DNA of 57,086 nt from Streptococcus sp. HMSC034E03 (GTDB taxonomy: Bacteria; Bacillota; Bacilli; Lactobacillales; Streptococcaceae). The notes below the pieces were generated by a model. That model saw only the letters and a list, made by a program, of their open reading frames with translations. It made no database searches and had not been told where the DNA came from. Position 1 is the first letter of the stretch. Every line of letters starts with the position of its first letter. Positions 39,850 to 49,038 of the stretch are shown here, in pieces. The stretch is from assembly GCF_001811505.1 (NCBI RefSeq), contig NZ_KV804997.1, positions 1 to 57,086 on the forward strand, read 5' to 3'. A program made the translations under genes and the position numbers.

Positions 39850-40736
39850 GAACGGTTTACCGTTTCCTTTCTTCGGTCTTTATCACGATGGCTTTCATTT
39901 ACAGGCCAATTCTTAGACAAATCAGTGGCTAATCGTTTGGCAAAGGCAACACTCCGGTGTTGTCCACCTGTACAACCTACTGCAATGGTTAAAACAGATT
40001 TTCCTTCTTTCTTGTAGCCAGGTAGGATTGGTTCGATCAAGGCCAACAAATGGCGGTAGAAATCTTCAGATTCTTCATGATTCATAACATAGTCATAAAC
40101 GGCCTGATCTTCACCTGTCTGATTGCGAAGTTCTGGTAGATAGTAAGGATTTGGGAGGAAACGAACATCAAATACCAAGTCAGCATCAATAGGAATGCCA
40201 TATTTAAACCCGAAAGACATAACCTCAATACGGAAGGACTGAGCCTGTTCTTGATCTGAAAACTGCTCTGCAATGGTCTTACGGAGTTCACGAGGAGTTA
40301 ACTCTGTTGTGTCAACCACGTTTTGACTCATATTTTTCAAGGGTGCCAAGAGTTCACGTTCCAGCTTAATTCCGTCCAAGATACGACCATCTGCTGCCAG
40401 AGGGTGACTTCTTCTAGTCTCCTTATAGCGTGCCACCAATTCCTTATCTGCTGCATCCAAAAAGAGGATTTTAAAGTCCAAATCATCTTGATTTTCCAAT
40501 TCATCCAAGACAGCCTGAATCTCTGAGAAGAAAGAACGACTACGCATATCCACCACTAGGGCCAACTTGTGGTCATCATCCTTGGTCTCAACCAACTGTA
40601 AAAATTTTGGTAAGAGGGCAGGTGGCATATTATCAATGGTAAAATATCCTAAATCTTCAAAGGATTGAATGGCTACGGTTTTTCCTGCACCACTCATCCC
40701 TGTCACAATCACCAGGTGAAGTTGTTTCTTTGTCAT
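39846..40736 (-). CDS. rapZ: RapZ/YvcJ RNase adapter-like nucleotide-binding protein
   Basis: This 296-residue P-loop protein has Walker A GMSGAGKT (about 13-20), a DMRS Walker B-like segment, and the conserved C-terminal [19 protein letters not shown]. coli RapZ adapts RNase E to a small RNA; in Firmicutes (YvcJ) the role is less clear. Two adjacent ATGs exist; the second gives better spacing from AAGGAG. Confidence 0.95.
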   Translation of the reverse strand: MTKKQLHLVIVTGMSGAGKTVAIQSFEDLGYFTIDNMPPALLPKFLQLVETKDDDHKLALVVDMRSRSFFSEIQAVLDELENQDDLDFKILFLDAADKELVARYKETRRSHPLAADGRILDGIKLERELLAPLKNMSQNVVDTTELTPRELRKTIAEQFSDQEQAQSFRIEVMSFGFKYGIPIDADLVFDVRFLPNPYYLPELRNQTGEDQAVYDYVMNHEESEDFYRHLLALIEPILPGYKKEGKSVLTIAVGCTGGQHRSVAFAKRLATDLSKNWPVNESHRDKDRRKETVNRS

Positions 40737-40749
40737 CATTGTCTCCTTA

Positions 40750-40780
40750 TATCAAAAGAAGTTTGGAAGAACCAAACTTC
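40750..40780 (-). terminator. Hairpin between ridA and rapZ, terminator or attenuator
   Basis: GAAGTTTGG pairs perfectly with CCAAACTTC, followed on the minus strand by TTTTGATA. It lies between ridA and the rapZ ribosome site, so it may end or attenuate the clpX-engB-ridA transcript before rapZ. Confidence 0.75.
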
Positions 40781-40787
40781 AACTCGC

Positions 40788-41168
40788 TTATCCAATCTCT
40801 GCGATGACTTCAATTTCGACTTTTACATCGCGAGGAAGACGAGCTACTTCTACAGCTGAACGAGCTGGAAATTCCTTGTTAAAGGCTGTTTGGTATACCT
40901 CATTGAAAGGTACAAAGTCGTTCATATCACTCAAAAAGCAAGTTGTTTTAACAACATGGTCAAAATCCGTTCCTGCCTCTGCTAAAATAGCTCCAATATT
41001 TTTCAAGACTTGTTCAGTCTGTTCTTGGATCGTTTCTCCTACGATTTCTCCAGTTTCAGGAGACAATGGAACTTGACCGCTAGCAAACAAAAGGTTGCCA
41101 ACGATTTTTCCTTGAACGTAAGGTCCGATTGCCTTTGGAGCTTTATCTGTATGAATTGTTTTTGCCAT
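40788..41168 (-). CDS. ridA: RidA family reactive imine deaminase
   Basis: RidA hydrolyses reactive enamine/imine intermediates from PLP enzymes. The 126-residue protein has AIGPYVQGKIVGNLLFASGQ and the C-terminal PARSAVEVARLPRDVKVEIE with the substrate-binding Arg. It lies nine bases after engB. Confidence 0.94.
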   Translation of the reverse strand: MAKTIHTDKAPKAIGPYVQGKIVGNLLFASGQVPLSPETGEIVGETIQEQTEQVLKNIGAILAEAGTDFDHVVKTTCFLSDMNDFVPFNEVYQTAFNKEFPARSAVEVARLPRDVKVEIEVIAEIG

Positions 41169-41177
41169 TTGTATTCC

Positions 41178-41771
41178 TCACAATTTTTCTAAAATAGCAT
41201 CCCAAGCTTGATCCATTCCTGCTTTTGTTACGGACGAAAAGAGGATAAAATCATCGCTTGGATCAAAATTTAATTTCTTTTTAATAGCTGATTCGTGCTT
41301 GTTCCATTTCCCACGCGGAATCTTATCTGCTTTAGTCGCCACAATGATGACAGGAATCTCATAATACTTAAGAAATTCGTACATCTGTACATCATCAGCT
41401 GTCGGATCATGACGAAGGTCAACGAGACTAACCACTGCTCGAAGATTTTCTCGAGTGGTTAAGTACTCCTCAATCATGCGTCCCCATTTTTCGCGTTCCT
41501 TTTTGGAAACACGGGCATAACCGTAACCAGGCACATCTACAAAACGCATCTTATCATCAATATTAAAGAAATTAAGTAGTTGTGTTTTCCCTGGTTTTCC
41601 AGAGGTACGAGCTAGATTTTTACGATTGAGCATGGTATTGATAAAGCTCGATTTACCAACATTTGAGCGTCCTGCAAGAGCAATTTCAGGAAGTTCATCC
41701 TGCGGATAGTGGGACTTATTGGCAGCACTCAGTAAAATCTCAGCATTGTGTGTATTGATTTCCATAGTCAC
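41178..41771 (-). CDS. engB: Ribosome biogenesis GTPase YsxC/EngB
   Basis: EngB is an essential GTPase for 50S assembly. The 197-residue protein shows G1 [10 protein letters not shown]2 [11 protein letters not shown]3 DVPGYG and G4 TKAD. It follows clpX by two bases, the usual clpX-ysxC pairing. Confidence 0.97.
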   Translation of the reverse strand: MTMEINTHNAEILLSAANKSHYPQDELPEIALAGRSNVGKSSFINTMLNRKNLARTSGKPGKTQLLNFFNIDDKMRFVDVPGYGYARVSKKEREKWGRMIEEYLTTRENLRAVVSLVDLRHDPTADDVQMYEFLKYYEIPVIIVATKADKIPRGKWNKHESAIKKKLNFDPSDDFILFSSVTKAGMDQAWDAILEKL

Positions 41772-41773
41772 CT

Positions 41774-43006
41774 CTAGGCTGTCTCTAGGATTGGCTTAGC
41801 TGTTCCATCAACTGCTTCTTTTGTGATACGAACTGTTTTCACATTTTCTTGACTTGGAACTTCAAACATAACATCTAGCATGGTTTCTTCGATGATTGAG
41901 CGAAGACCACGCGCACCAGTCTTGCGTTCAATAGCTTTATTTGCAATTTCCTGAAGTGCTTCATCGTCAAATTCTAACTCAACATCATCATAAGAAAGCA
42001 AGGTCTGGTATTGTTTGACTAAGGCATTTCTTGGTTCCTTCAAGATGCGAACCAAATCATCTACTGTCAACTGCTCCAAGGCTGCAAAGACAGGCAAGCG
42101 TCCAATTAATTCAGGAATAATACCGAATTTTTGAATATCTTCTGCAATGATTTCTTGCATGTATGAGCTGTTTTCATCAATAGCCTTGTTATTTTGTCCG
42201 AAACCGATGACTTTTTCACCAAGACGCTGTTTGACAATTTCTTCGATTCCATCAAAGGCACCACCCACGATGAAGAGGATATTCTTGGTATCTACTTGGA
42301 TCATTTCTTGTTGTGGATGTTTGCGTCCACCTTGTGGAGGAACACTTGCTACTGTACCTTCGATAATCTTAAGGAGGGCTTGTTGCACACCTTCACCAGA
42401 AACATCACGTGTGATGGAAACATTTTCGCTCTTCTTAGCAATCTTATCAATCTCATCGACGTAGATAATTCCACGCTCTGCACGTTCGATGTTGAAGTCA
42501 GCTGCCTGCAAGAGTTTGAGGAGGATATTTTCCACGTCCTCACCTACATAACCAGCCTCAGTAAGAGCTGTTGCATCTGCAATGGCAAATGGTACATTCA
42601 AACTTCTAGCAAGTGTTTGAGCAAGGAAAGTCTTCCCTGAACCAGTTGGGCCAATCATCAAAATGTTTGATTTTTGCAAATCCACATCTTCTGACTCTTC
42701 ACGAGTGTCATGGAAATTGATGCGTTTGTAGTGGTTATATACAGCCACTGCCAAGGCACGTTTGGCACGATCTTGACCGATCACATAGTGGTTCAAGATG
42801 TTTAGGAGTTCGATTGGTTTTGGTACTTCAGACAAGTCTGCTAGGACTTCCTCTGCCAACTCCTCACGAATGATTTCCTGGGCTAACTCCACACACTCAT
42901 TACAGATAAAGGCGTTGTTCCCAGCGATTATTTTTTTAACTTCTTCTTGGCTTTTGCCACAAAATGAGCAATAAACCATCATATCATTTTTCCTATTTGT
43001 AGGCAT
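41774..43006 (-). CDS. clpX: ATP-dependent Clp protease ATPase subunit ClpX
   Basis: ClpX unfolds substrates and feeds them to ClpP. The 410-residue protein has the N-terminal C4 zinc-binding domain (CSFCGK...CNEC, about 12-36), Walker A GPTGSGKT, the pore loop GYVGED, Walker [10 protein letters not shown], the IGF loop (KVIGFGQ) that docks ClpP, and the sensor-2 GARGLRS. It is downstream of dfr and a small membrane gene. Confidence 0.98.
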   Translation of the reverse strand: MPTNRKNDMMVYCSFCGKSQEEVKKIIAGNNAFICNECVELAQEIIREELAEEVLADLSEVPKPIELLNILNHYVIGQDRAKRALAVAVYNHYKRINFHDTREESEDVDLQKSNILMIGPTGSGKTFLAQTLARSLNVPFAIADATALTEAGYVGEDVENILLKLLQAADFNIERAERGIIYVDEIDKIAKKSENVSITRDVSGEGVQQALLKIIEGTVASVPPQGGRKHPQQEMIQVDTKNILFIVGGAFDGIEEIVKQRLGEKVIGFGQNNKAIDENSSYMQEIIAEDIQKFGIIPELIGRLPVFAALEQLTVDDLVRILKEPRNALVKQYQTLLSYDDVELEFDDEALQEIANKAIERKTGARGLRSIIEETMLDVMFEVPSQENVKTVRITKEAVDGTAKPILETA

Positions 43007-43037
43007 GATTCCCTTCCGTTCTAAATGATTTTTCTAT

Positions 43038-43208
43038 CTAAAATAAGGTCATATAAAAAGCATGAATGCTATTCACCAAGTTTGTAAAGGCATTAAGCCA
43101 AAGTAGAGTAGCAAGTCCAAAGCGCTTTTTACGAAAAGCGTGTGTTCCAGCTACAAAACAGACAGCACACAAAAGAGCTGTGAAAAATCCAAAAATACTG
43201 CGCTCCAT
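43038..43208 (-). CDS. Small conserved membrane protein (56 aa) between dfr and clpX
   Basis: An ORF too short for most gene callers reads [18 protein letters not shown] and ends HAFYMTLF. It has two hydrophobic helices (about 5-22 and 34-52) joined by a basic loop (AFRKKRF). Its ATG overlaps the dfr stop (TAATG), giving tight coupling. I recall a near-identical gene between dfr and clpX in S. pneumoniae, which supports it as real. Its function is unknown. Confidence 0.82.
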   Translation of the reverse strand: MERSIFGFFTALLCAVCFVAGTHAFRKKRFGLATLLWLNAFTNLVNSIHAFYMTLF

Positions 43209-43714
43209 TAGACTTCCTTTCTCTTTCTATATTCGATGGTAAAATCAAAGGCATTTTTCTCATCTTTGCTATAAGATTTGCTTGCAAGAGTCTCAAAAGT
43301 AGTCAAGTCAAAATCTTCTGGGAAATAGGTATCCCCTTCAACTTGAGCATGAATTTGTGTCACAATAATCTCATCGAGATAAGGTTCAAAAAGCTGAAAA
43401 ATCTGCTTGCCACCAATGATATAGAGATTCTTATCCTGATGATGATACCAGTCTAAAACCTGCTCAACATTTTGGAAAACCAGAGCCCCCTCAATTGACT
43501 CTTCGGGATTGCGCGTCAAAATTAGGGTCTCACGTCCTGGAAGCAATCGTCGCCCCATTCCATCAAAGGTTACACGTCCCATTAAAATGGCATGATTCAA
43601 GGTTGTTTCTTTGAAATGTTTTAACTCTGCTGGCAAATTCCATGGCAAGCGATCCTCTTTTCCGATCACACCCTTTTCATCTTGAGCCCAAATGGCTACG
43701 ATTTTCTTTGTCAT
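43208..43714 (-). CDS. folA: Dihydrofolate reductase
   Basis: DHFR reduces dihydrofolate to tetrahydrofolate with NADPH and is the trimethoprim target. The 168-residue protein has [39 protein letters not shown]-like YIIGGKQIF and the C-terminal beta hairpin. The residue at the position linked to pneumococcal trimethoprim resistance (Ile100 in the wild type, in YIIGG) appears to be Ile, the sensitive form. An AAGGAT ribosome site and TGATAAAAT promoter precede it. Confidence 0.96.
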   Translation of the reverse strand: MTKKIVAIWAQDEKGVIGKEDRLPWNLPAELKHFKETTLNHAILMGRVTFDGMGRRLLPGRETLILTRNPEESIEGALVFQNVEQVLDWYHHQDKNLYIIGGKQIFQLFEPYLDEIIVTQIHAQVEGDTYFPEDFDLTTFETLASKSYSKDEKNAFDFTIEYRKRKEV

Positions 43715-43794
43715 GCTTTCATCCTTTTCATTGATAGTTCTATTTTATCAAAAATCTTCAAAAAAGACTGTTTTGGAATGCCCTCCTGAATAGA

Positions 43795-43825
43795 AAAAAT
43801 CCGTAGAAACTTTCTACGGATTTTT
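43795..43825. terminator. Terminator after dpr
   Basis: AAAAATCCGTAGAAA pairs with TTTCTACGGATTTTT, a long perfect stem with T-runs on both strands, about 17 bases past the dpr stop. Confidence 0.88.
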
Positions 43826-43841
43826 GACAAAATAGAGTATC

Positions 43842-44360
43842 TTACAAACCAGGTGCTTGTCCTAATTCTGCTGCAAGCATCCAGACTGTTTTTTCAAGGT
43901 CTGCCTTAGCACCAACGAAGATATCATTGGTTACATCATCACCTTCTTCATCTGTTACATCCAAAGCTTTTTGGAAAAGAGTGATGAGGTAACGATAAAT
44001 TTCAAGAACACGTTCCAAACTTTCTTCTACATTACGGAATTCTCCAACTTCTTCCTCGATTTCACTGTGTTGAAGGAATTCTGTCAAAGTAGAGTATGGT
44101 TTTCCACCAAGTGTAATCAAGCGTTCGCTGATTTCATCTAGGTAACCATCAAGGCTATCCATGTATTCATCCATCTTAGGATGCCATACCATGAATCCAC
44201 GTCCACGCATGTACCAGTGTACTTGATGAAGAGCGATATGTGCTACATACAAGTCAGCTACTGCTTGATTCAAAACTTCCTTTGTATTTACTAGCGCTTC
44301 TGCCGCTGGTTTAGATAATGTTGCTACGTCTTTTACTGCTTCTTTTTTCAATTCTACCAT
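43842..44360 (-). CDS. dpr: Dps-like peroxide resistance protein Dpr
   Basis: Dpr forms a 12-mer that stores iron and prevents Fenton chemistry, which matters for catalase-negative streptococci. The 172-residue protein has [24 protein letters not shown], carrying the ferroxidase His/Asp residues, and the [12 protein letters not shown] segment. The ATG at 44360 (MVELKK) is preceded by GAGGTG; a GTG three codons earlier is less likely. A small palindrome upstream may regulate it. Confidence 0.95.
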   Translation of the reverse strand: MVELKKEAVKDVATLSKPAAEALVNTKEVLNQAVADLYVAHIALHQVHWYMRGRGFMVWHPKMDEYMDSLDGYLDEISERLITLGGKPYSTLTEFLQHSEIEEEVGEFRNVEESLERVLEIYRYLITLFQKALDVTDEEGDDVTNDIFVGAKADLEKTVWMLAAELGQAPGL

Positions 44361-44417
44361 CTTTCTCACCTCATAATATTATTTTTGCAACCATATTTAT
44401 TGATTACTATCTCAGTA

Positions 44418-44431
44418 TACTACATCTAGTA
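44418..44431. promoter_or_regulatory. Palindrome upstream of dpr (possible operator)
   Basis: TACTA-CATC-TAGTA is an inverted repeat with perfect 5-bp arms, next to the -10-like TATACT on the minus strand, about 60 bases before the dpr start. A metal or peroxide regulator could bind here; the arms do not match the PerR consensus I know. Confidence 0.35.
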
Positions 44432-44509
44432 GACAAACGCAAGAAAATTAACCCATATTAAAAAAGTTCTAATTGACTGATAATTTAAGAAAATGAGTGG
44501 CTATTTATC

Positions 44510-46291
44510 CTAGCTATTTTCACTGTTTTTACTAGAAAATTGACTTTGGTAAAGGTCATAATAGAAACCTTTTGCAGCTAAGAGACTTTCATGATTTCCT
44601 TGTTCGATAATCTGTCCATCTTTCAGCACCAAAATCTTGTCCGCTTCCTGAATAGTCGAAAGTCTATGGGCGATAACAAAGCTTGTTCTCCCTTTCATCA
44701 AACGCTTCATGGCCTTTTGAATCAAGAGTTCTAGACGCGTATCGACTGATGAGGTCGCTTCGTCAAGGATTAGAATTTTTGGATCAGCCAAGAGAGCACG
44801 CGCGATAGTTAACAACTGCTTCTGACCAAGAGAAATATTACTTGACTCTTGGTTCATCTCCATGTTGTAACCACCAGGAAGAGTACGGATAAAGTGGTCA
44901 ACATTGGCAGCCTTAGCAGCTTCAACGATTTCTTCATCTGTTGCCTCAAGATTCCCAAAACGAAGATTTTCCTTGATACTACCTTCATAGAGCCAGGCGT
45001 CTTGTAGGACCATCCCGAACTGACGACGGTAGTCCTGACGAGACAAGTCTCGAATATCTTGACCATCCACTAAAATAGCACCTGCGGTCACATCATAAAA
45101 ACGCATGAGCAGGTTAATTAATGTTGTTTTACCTGCCCCAGTAGGTCCAACGATGGCTACCATCTCTCCAGGTTCAACATCTAGGTTGAAATTGCGAATC
45201 AATGGTTTATTTTCCACGTATTGGAAATCAACATTCTTGAAGCTAACCTGTCCTGTTAATGGCGCCAGTTCTTTTACTTCAGCAGTTTGGACTTCTTCCT
45301 GTTCATCCAAAACTTCGAAGACACGGTCAAGCGAAGACTTAGCACTTTGCATTTGCCCCGCTAATTGAGTAATATTTTGGATTGGTTGACTGACCTGCCA
45401 CACATACTGAACAAAAGCTTGCATATTACCAATGGTTAAGCGGCCTGCAATAACCTGCAATCCTCCTAGGACAGCGACTATCAGATAAGTTAAGTCGGAT
45501 ACAATGTGTAAGGCAGGCATCATCAAACCGGAAATAAAGCTCGCCTTAAATCCAACCTGTTGCAATTCATCCGTAATCTTTTCAAATCTCTCTTGAGATT
45601 TCTCTTCACGTCCGAAAAGTTTTAAAACATTGAAACCTGTCAAGTTTTCTTGTACAAATCCATTCATACGTCCCAATATAGCCGCCTGCTGTTTAAAGTA
45701 TGGTTGCGAACGATTCAGAATTGTTTTAGCCCCAAAATAAGTTATCGGAATCGACAAGATAACAATGATAGCCAGCTGAAGATTGAGATAGAGGACCATT
45801 CCCATAACAAAAATAATGGTAAAGACTGCATTGACAATCTGTAAGAAAGATTGTTGTAGAGCGTTCGAAACAGTTTCAACATCACTGGTAAAGCGACCTA
45901 GCAAATCTCCAAACTGGTGTTTGTCAAAGTAAGACACAGGGATGCGGTTGATTTTTTCGCTCATTTCATTTCGCAAATCCTGTATCATAGACTGGACAGC
46001 ATTGGTCATGAAATAGTTTGAGTAGTAAGAACCCAACTCATAAAAAAGGCCACGCAAGAGATAGATCACCAGAATCACTGCGATATAGCTGGTATTAATC
46101 CCTGCTCCTGCAACACCATTTGCCATGGCAAGGAGGTTGCTGGTTAACTCAGTGATAGCAAGCCCCAATATGAATGGCTCGATAACACTCATTATGACGC
46201 TGACTATTTTCAAGAAGACTGCAAAGTAAACAGAGAAACGGTAGGCTTTTAAATAGCTCCATAGACGAGCTAGACTAGATTGTTGTTTCAT
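44510..46291 (-). CDS. Heterodimeric ABC exporter subunit, canonical Walker B
   Basis: This 593-residue type IV ABC exporter half-transporter has six transmembrane helices (about 15-320) and a nucleotide-binding domain with Walker A GPTGAGKT, Walker B ILILDEATSSVD (catalytic Glu present) and the H-loop IAHRLS. Its signature motif is degenerate (NISLGQKQ, not LSGGQ). It pairs with the preceding gene as a multidrug-type exporter (PatAB/SmdAB/EfrAB-like). The pair sits between dpr and tpiA, where S. pneumoniae has lytC as I recall. Confidence 0.9.
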   Translation of the reverse strand: MKQQSSLARLWSYLKAYRFSVYFAVFLKIVSVIMSVIEPFILGLAITELTSNLLAMANGVAGAGINTSYIAVILVIYLLRGLFYELGSYYSNYFMTNAVQSMIQDLRNEMSEKINRIPVSYFDKHQFGDLLGRFTSDVETVSNALQQSFLQIVNAVFTIIFVMGMVLYLNLQLAIIVILSIPITYFGAKTILNRSQPYFKQQAAILGRMNGFVQENLTGFNVLKLFGREEKSQERFEKITDELQQVGFKASFISGLMMPALHIVSDLTYLIVAVLGGLQVIAGRLTIGNMQAFVQYVWQVSQPIQNITQLAGQMQSAKSSLDRVFEVLDEQEEVQTAEVKELAPLTGQVSFKNVDFQYVENKPLIRNFNLDVEPGEMVAIVGPTGAGKTTLINLLMRFYDVTAGAILVDGQDIRDLSRQDYRRQFGMVLQDAWLYEGSIKENLRFGNLEATDEEIVEAAKAANVDHFIRTLPGGYNMEMNQESSNISLGQKQLLTIARALLADPKILILDEATSSVDTRLELLIQKAMKRLMKGRTSFVIAHRLSTIQEADKILVLKDGQIIEQGNHESLLAAKGFYYDLYQSQFSSKNSENS

Positions 46292-46301
46292 CCTTTACCT
46301 C

Positions 46302-48038
46302 CTATTCTTCTGTCAAAGACGCATTTTTTAGCTGCGACTCAGCAATTTCTCGATAGATATCATTGGTTACCATCAATTCTTCATGACGTCCACGACCAAC
46401 GATTTCGCCCTTATCAAGGACGATAATCTGGTCCGCATCCATAATGGTTCCAACACGTTGCGCAACAATCAATACCGTAGCATCTTGCGTCACTTCCTTG
46501 AGACGACGACGCAAGATTGCATCTGTACGGTAGTCCAAGGCTGAGAAGGAATCATCAAAGATATAGATATCTGGACCCTTGATGACTGCGCGGGCAATCG
46601 ACAAGCGTTGCTTTTGACCACCTGATAGATTGCTTCCCCCTTCAGCCAGATGAGTTGCAAAACCTTCTTCTCGACTTTCGATAAAGTCTTTGGCTTGGGC
46701 TACATCAGCTGCTTGGTGCAAGTCCTCATGACTGGCGTCCTCTTTTCCGTAACGGAGATTATCTGCGATAGTCCCTGTAAAGAGCAAGGCTTTTTGTGGA
46801 ATAAAACCAATTTTCTGGCGGAGTGATTTGAGACGGTAATCCCGGACATCAACACCATCGACCTTAATTTTCCCTAGTGTAACATCATAAAAACGAGGAA
46901 TTAACTGAACCAGAGTAGACTTACCTGACCCAGTCGAACCGATAAAAGCAATGGTTTCTCCCGGTTTAGCAGTAAAGGAAATATTATGCAAAACAGGGCT
47001 TTCTGTTTCCCCAGGATAAGCAAAGGTCACATTATCAAATTCTAAGTAACCATGTGTTTCTGTTTCTTGAATTCCGTCCTCATTTGGATCAATGGAAATA
47101 GGCATATCCATGATTTCCTTCAAACGCTCACTAGACACAGCCGTACGTGGATACATGGTAAAGAGGTTTGACAAGAAAAGGAAAGACAAGAGGGCATGGA
47201 AACTATACTCGATAAAGGCCACCAAATCCCCAATCTGCAAACTACCGTGCTTGAGGGGATCAAGAGCAAACCAAACGATAGCTACAATCATGGCAATAAT
47301 GATTTGCACAAAAAGTGGCTCTGTCAAACCAGTCAATTTGAACAAACGATTTGAATTATCCGCATAGATTGCATTTTTCTCTTCGAAACGGTTTTCTTGG
47401 AAGTCTTCACGAGCAAAGGCACGAATCACTCGCAAGCCCATCAAATTTTCACGGACATATTGGTTTATCTTGTCCAGTGTTTTCTGTTGTTTTTCAGATA
47501 AGGGGCGCGTTTTCACTGCCACATAAAGGACTACTACAGCTAGAAAAGGAACTGAAAAAGCTACAATCCAAGCTAGTGAAGGACTGGTCAAGAAAATCAT
47601 GAGAATACTCGATAGCATCATCATGGGTGTGATAACACCCAACTTAAGCGTTTGTTCTGCAAACTGCATGAGAACAAAGGCATCACTGGTAATACGAGTA
47701 ACTAGTGAAGACACACCGATTTGTTCATATTCATGATGAGAATACTCTTGTAACTTAGCATAGACATCATTCCGCATGTCCTTAACCATATTGGTGGTCA
47801 ATTTACTAGCAGCATAGGATAGAACAACCCGCCCAAATGTTCCTAAGACGATAATAACCAACATGACGATAGCCCAAAAATAGAGCTTTTCTTCATTACC
47901 TTGATTAATCCCCTGGTCAATCATACGAGCAAGAACAGTCGGTAGACCTAGATTGACAATGACAAAGAAAATAGCTCCGAGAAAGTCTAAAATCAACCAC
48001 TTGGGATAACGTTTGAGATAAGACCAAATATAAAGCAT
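46302..48038 (-). CDS. Heterodimeric ABC exporter subunit, degenerate Walker B
   Basis: This 578-residue half-transporter has six helices (about 12-305) and a nucleotide-binding domain with Walker A GSTGSGKS and the canonical signature NLSGGQKQR. Its Walker B is IYIFDDSFSALD, with Asp in place of the catalytic Glu. That complements the partner's degenerate signature, so the dimer should have one active and one degenerate ATP site. The start is MLYIWSYLKR at 48038, with AAAGGAG upstream; an in-frame start 17 codons earlier is not supported. It precedes the partner gene by ten bases. Confidence 0.9.
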   Translation of the reverse strand: MLYIWSYLKRYPKWLILDFLGAIFFVIVNLGLPTVLARMIDQGINQGNEEKLYFWAIVMLVIIVLGTFGRVVLSYAASKLTTNMVKDMRNDVYAKLQEYSHHEYEQIGVSSLVTRITSDAFVLMQFAEQTLKLGVITPMMMLSSILMIFLTSPSLAWIVAFSVPFLAVVVLYVAVKTRPLSEKQQKTLDKINQYVRENLMGLRVIRAFAREDFQENRFEEKNAIYADNSNRLFKLTGLTEPLFVQIIIAMIVAIVWFALDPLKHGSLQIGDLVAFIEYSFHALLSFLFLSNLFTMYPRTAVSSERLKEIMDMPISIDPNEDGIQETETHGYLEFDNVTFAYPGETESPVLHNISFTAKPGETIAFIGSTGSGKSTLVQLIPRFYDVTLGKIKVDGVDVRDYRLKSLRQKIGFIPQKALLFTGTIADNLRYGKEDASHEDLHQAADVAQAKDFIESREEGFATHLAEGGSNLSGGQKQRLSIARAVIKGPDIYIFDDSFSALDYRTDAILRRRLKEVTQDATVLIVAQRVGTIMDADQIIVLDKGEIVGRGRHEELMVTNDIYREIAESQLKNASLTEE

Positions 48039-48075
48039 AATTCTCCTTTCCTTTTCATTCAAAATGCAGAAAAGA

Positions 48076-48097
48076 GCGTGCTTTCGCACGCCTTTTT
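48076..48097. terminator. GAAA-loop hairpin upstream of the ABC exporter
   Basis: GCGTGC and GCACGC form a perfect stem with a TTTC/GAAA loop, with CTTTTT on the plus side and TCTTTT on the minus side. Minus-strand transcripts from tpiA would meet it after the stronger hairpin at 48101-48148. Confidence 0.55.
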
Positions 48098-48100
48098 ACT

Positions 48101-48148
48101 AAAAAGAAGACAGGCAGTCTTAACCTCGAGGGAGGGAACTGTCTGTCT
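48101..48148 (-). terminator. Terminator after tpiA
   Basis: AGACAGACAGT pairs with ACTGCCTGTCT (one wobble) on the minus strand, followed by TCTTTTT, about 15 bases after the tpiA stop. Confidence 0.75.
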
Positions 48149-48162
48149 CAGATATTTGAAGC

Positions 48163-48921
48163 TTATTTTACAAAGTCAAGCAATGCCAAGAAGCTTTCTG
48201 GATCAAGTGATGCACCACCAACAAGAGCTCCGTCAACGTCTGGACAAGCCATGTATTCTGCAACGTTTTCAGGTTTAACTGAACCACCGTATTGAACACG
48301 TACTTTATCAGCTACTTCTTGACCAAAGTCAGCTGCTACAACGTCACGAACAACTTTACACATTTTTTGTGCATCGTCTTGTGAAGCTGATTTACCAGTA
48401 CCGATAGCCCAGATTGGCTCATAAGCGATAACTGATGAAGCTACTTGTTCTGCAGTCAATCCTGCAAGAGCAGCTGAAACTTGAGCACCTACGAATTCAG
48501 CAGCTTTTCCTGCTTCGTAAGTTTCAAGAGACTCACCACAACAGATGATTGGAAGCATACCGTTCGCAAAGATTGCTTTTGCTTTTTTGTTGATGTCTTC
48601 ATCTGTTTCGTGGAAGTAGTCACGACGCTCTGAGTGACCGATCACAACATAGTCAGTACCGATTTCTTTCAAAACTTGTGGGCTAGTTTCACCTGTGAAA
48701 GCACCTGCATTTTCAAAGTAGCAGTTTTGAGCAGCAACTTTAAGGTTTGAACCTTTAGCAGCAGCAAGAACAGTTGTCAAATCAAGAGCTGGAGCTGCGA
48801 TACCTGCTTCAACAAGGTCTGCTGAAGGAAGTTTTGATGCTACAGCTTCAACGAATGCTTTTGCTTCTTCTGGGTTTTTGTTCATTTTCCAGTTACCAGC
48901 GATAAATGGTTTACGTGACAT
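48163..48921 (-). CDS. tpiA: Triosephosphate isomerase
   Basis: TpiA interconverts DHAP and glyceraldehyde-3-phosphate in glycolysis. The 252-residue protein shows AGNWKMN (catalytic Lys), VIGHSERR (catalytic His) and [12 protein letters not shown] (catalytic Glu and loop 6). The start (MSRKPF) is seven codons inside the longest frame and follows GAGGTATGTGAA, which fits the standard length. It appears monocistronic. Confidence 0.98.
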   Translation of the reverse strand: MSRKPFIAGNWKMNKNPEEAKAFVEAVASKLPSADLVEAGIAAPALDLTTVLAAAKGSNLKVAAQNCYFENAGAFTGETSPQVLKEIGTDYVVIGHSERRDYFHETDEDINKKAKAIFANGMLPIICCGESLETYEAGKAAEFVGAQVSAALAGLTAEQVASSVIAYEPIWAIGTGKSASQDDAQKMCKVVRDVVAADFGQEVADKVRVQYGGSVKPENVAEYMACPDVDGALVGGASLDPESFLALLDFVK

Positions 48922-49038
48922 TTCACATACCTCTTTTTTCATTTTATTTTCTACTTATTTTATCATATTTAAAGATAGCTTGCAAATCTTACTCTGTAAC
49001 TAGAAGTCTTCTTTTCAAAAACTTTCCAGTTGCCGTTT

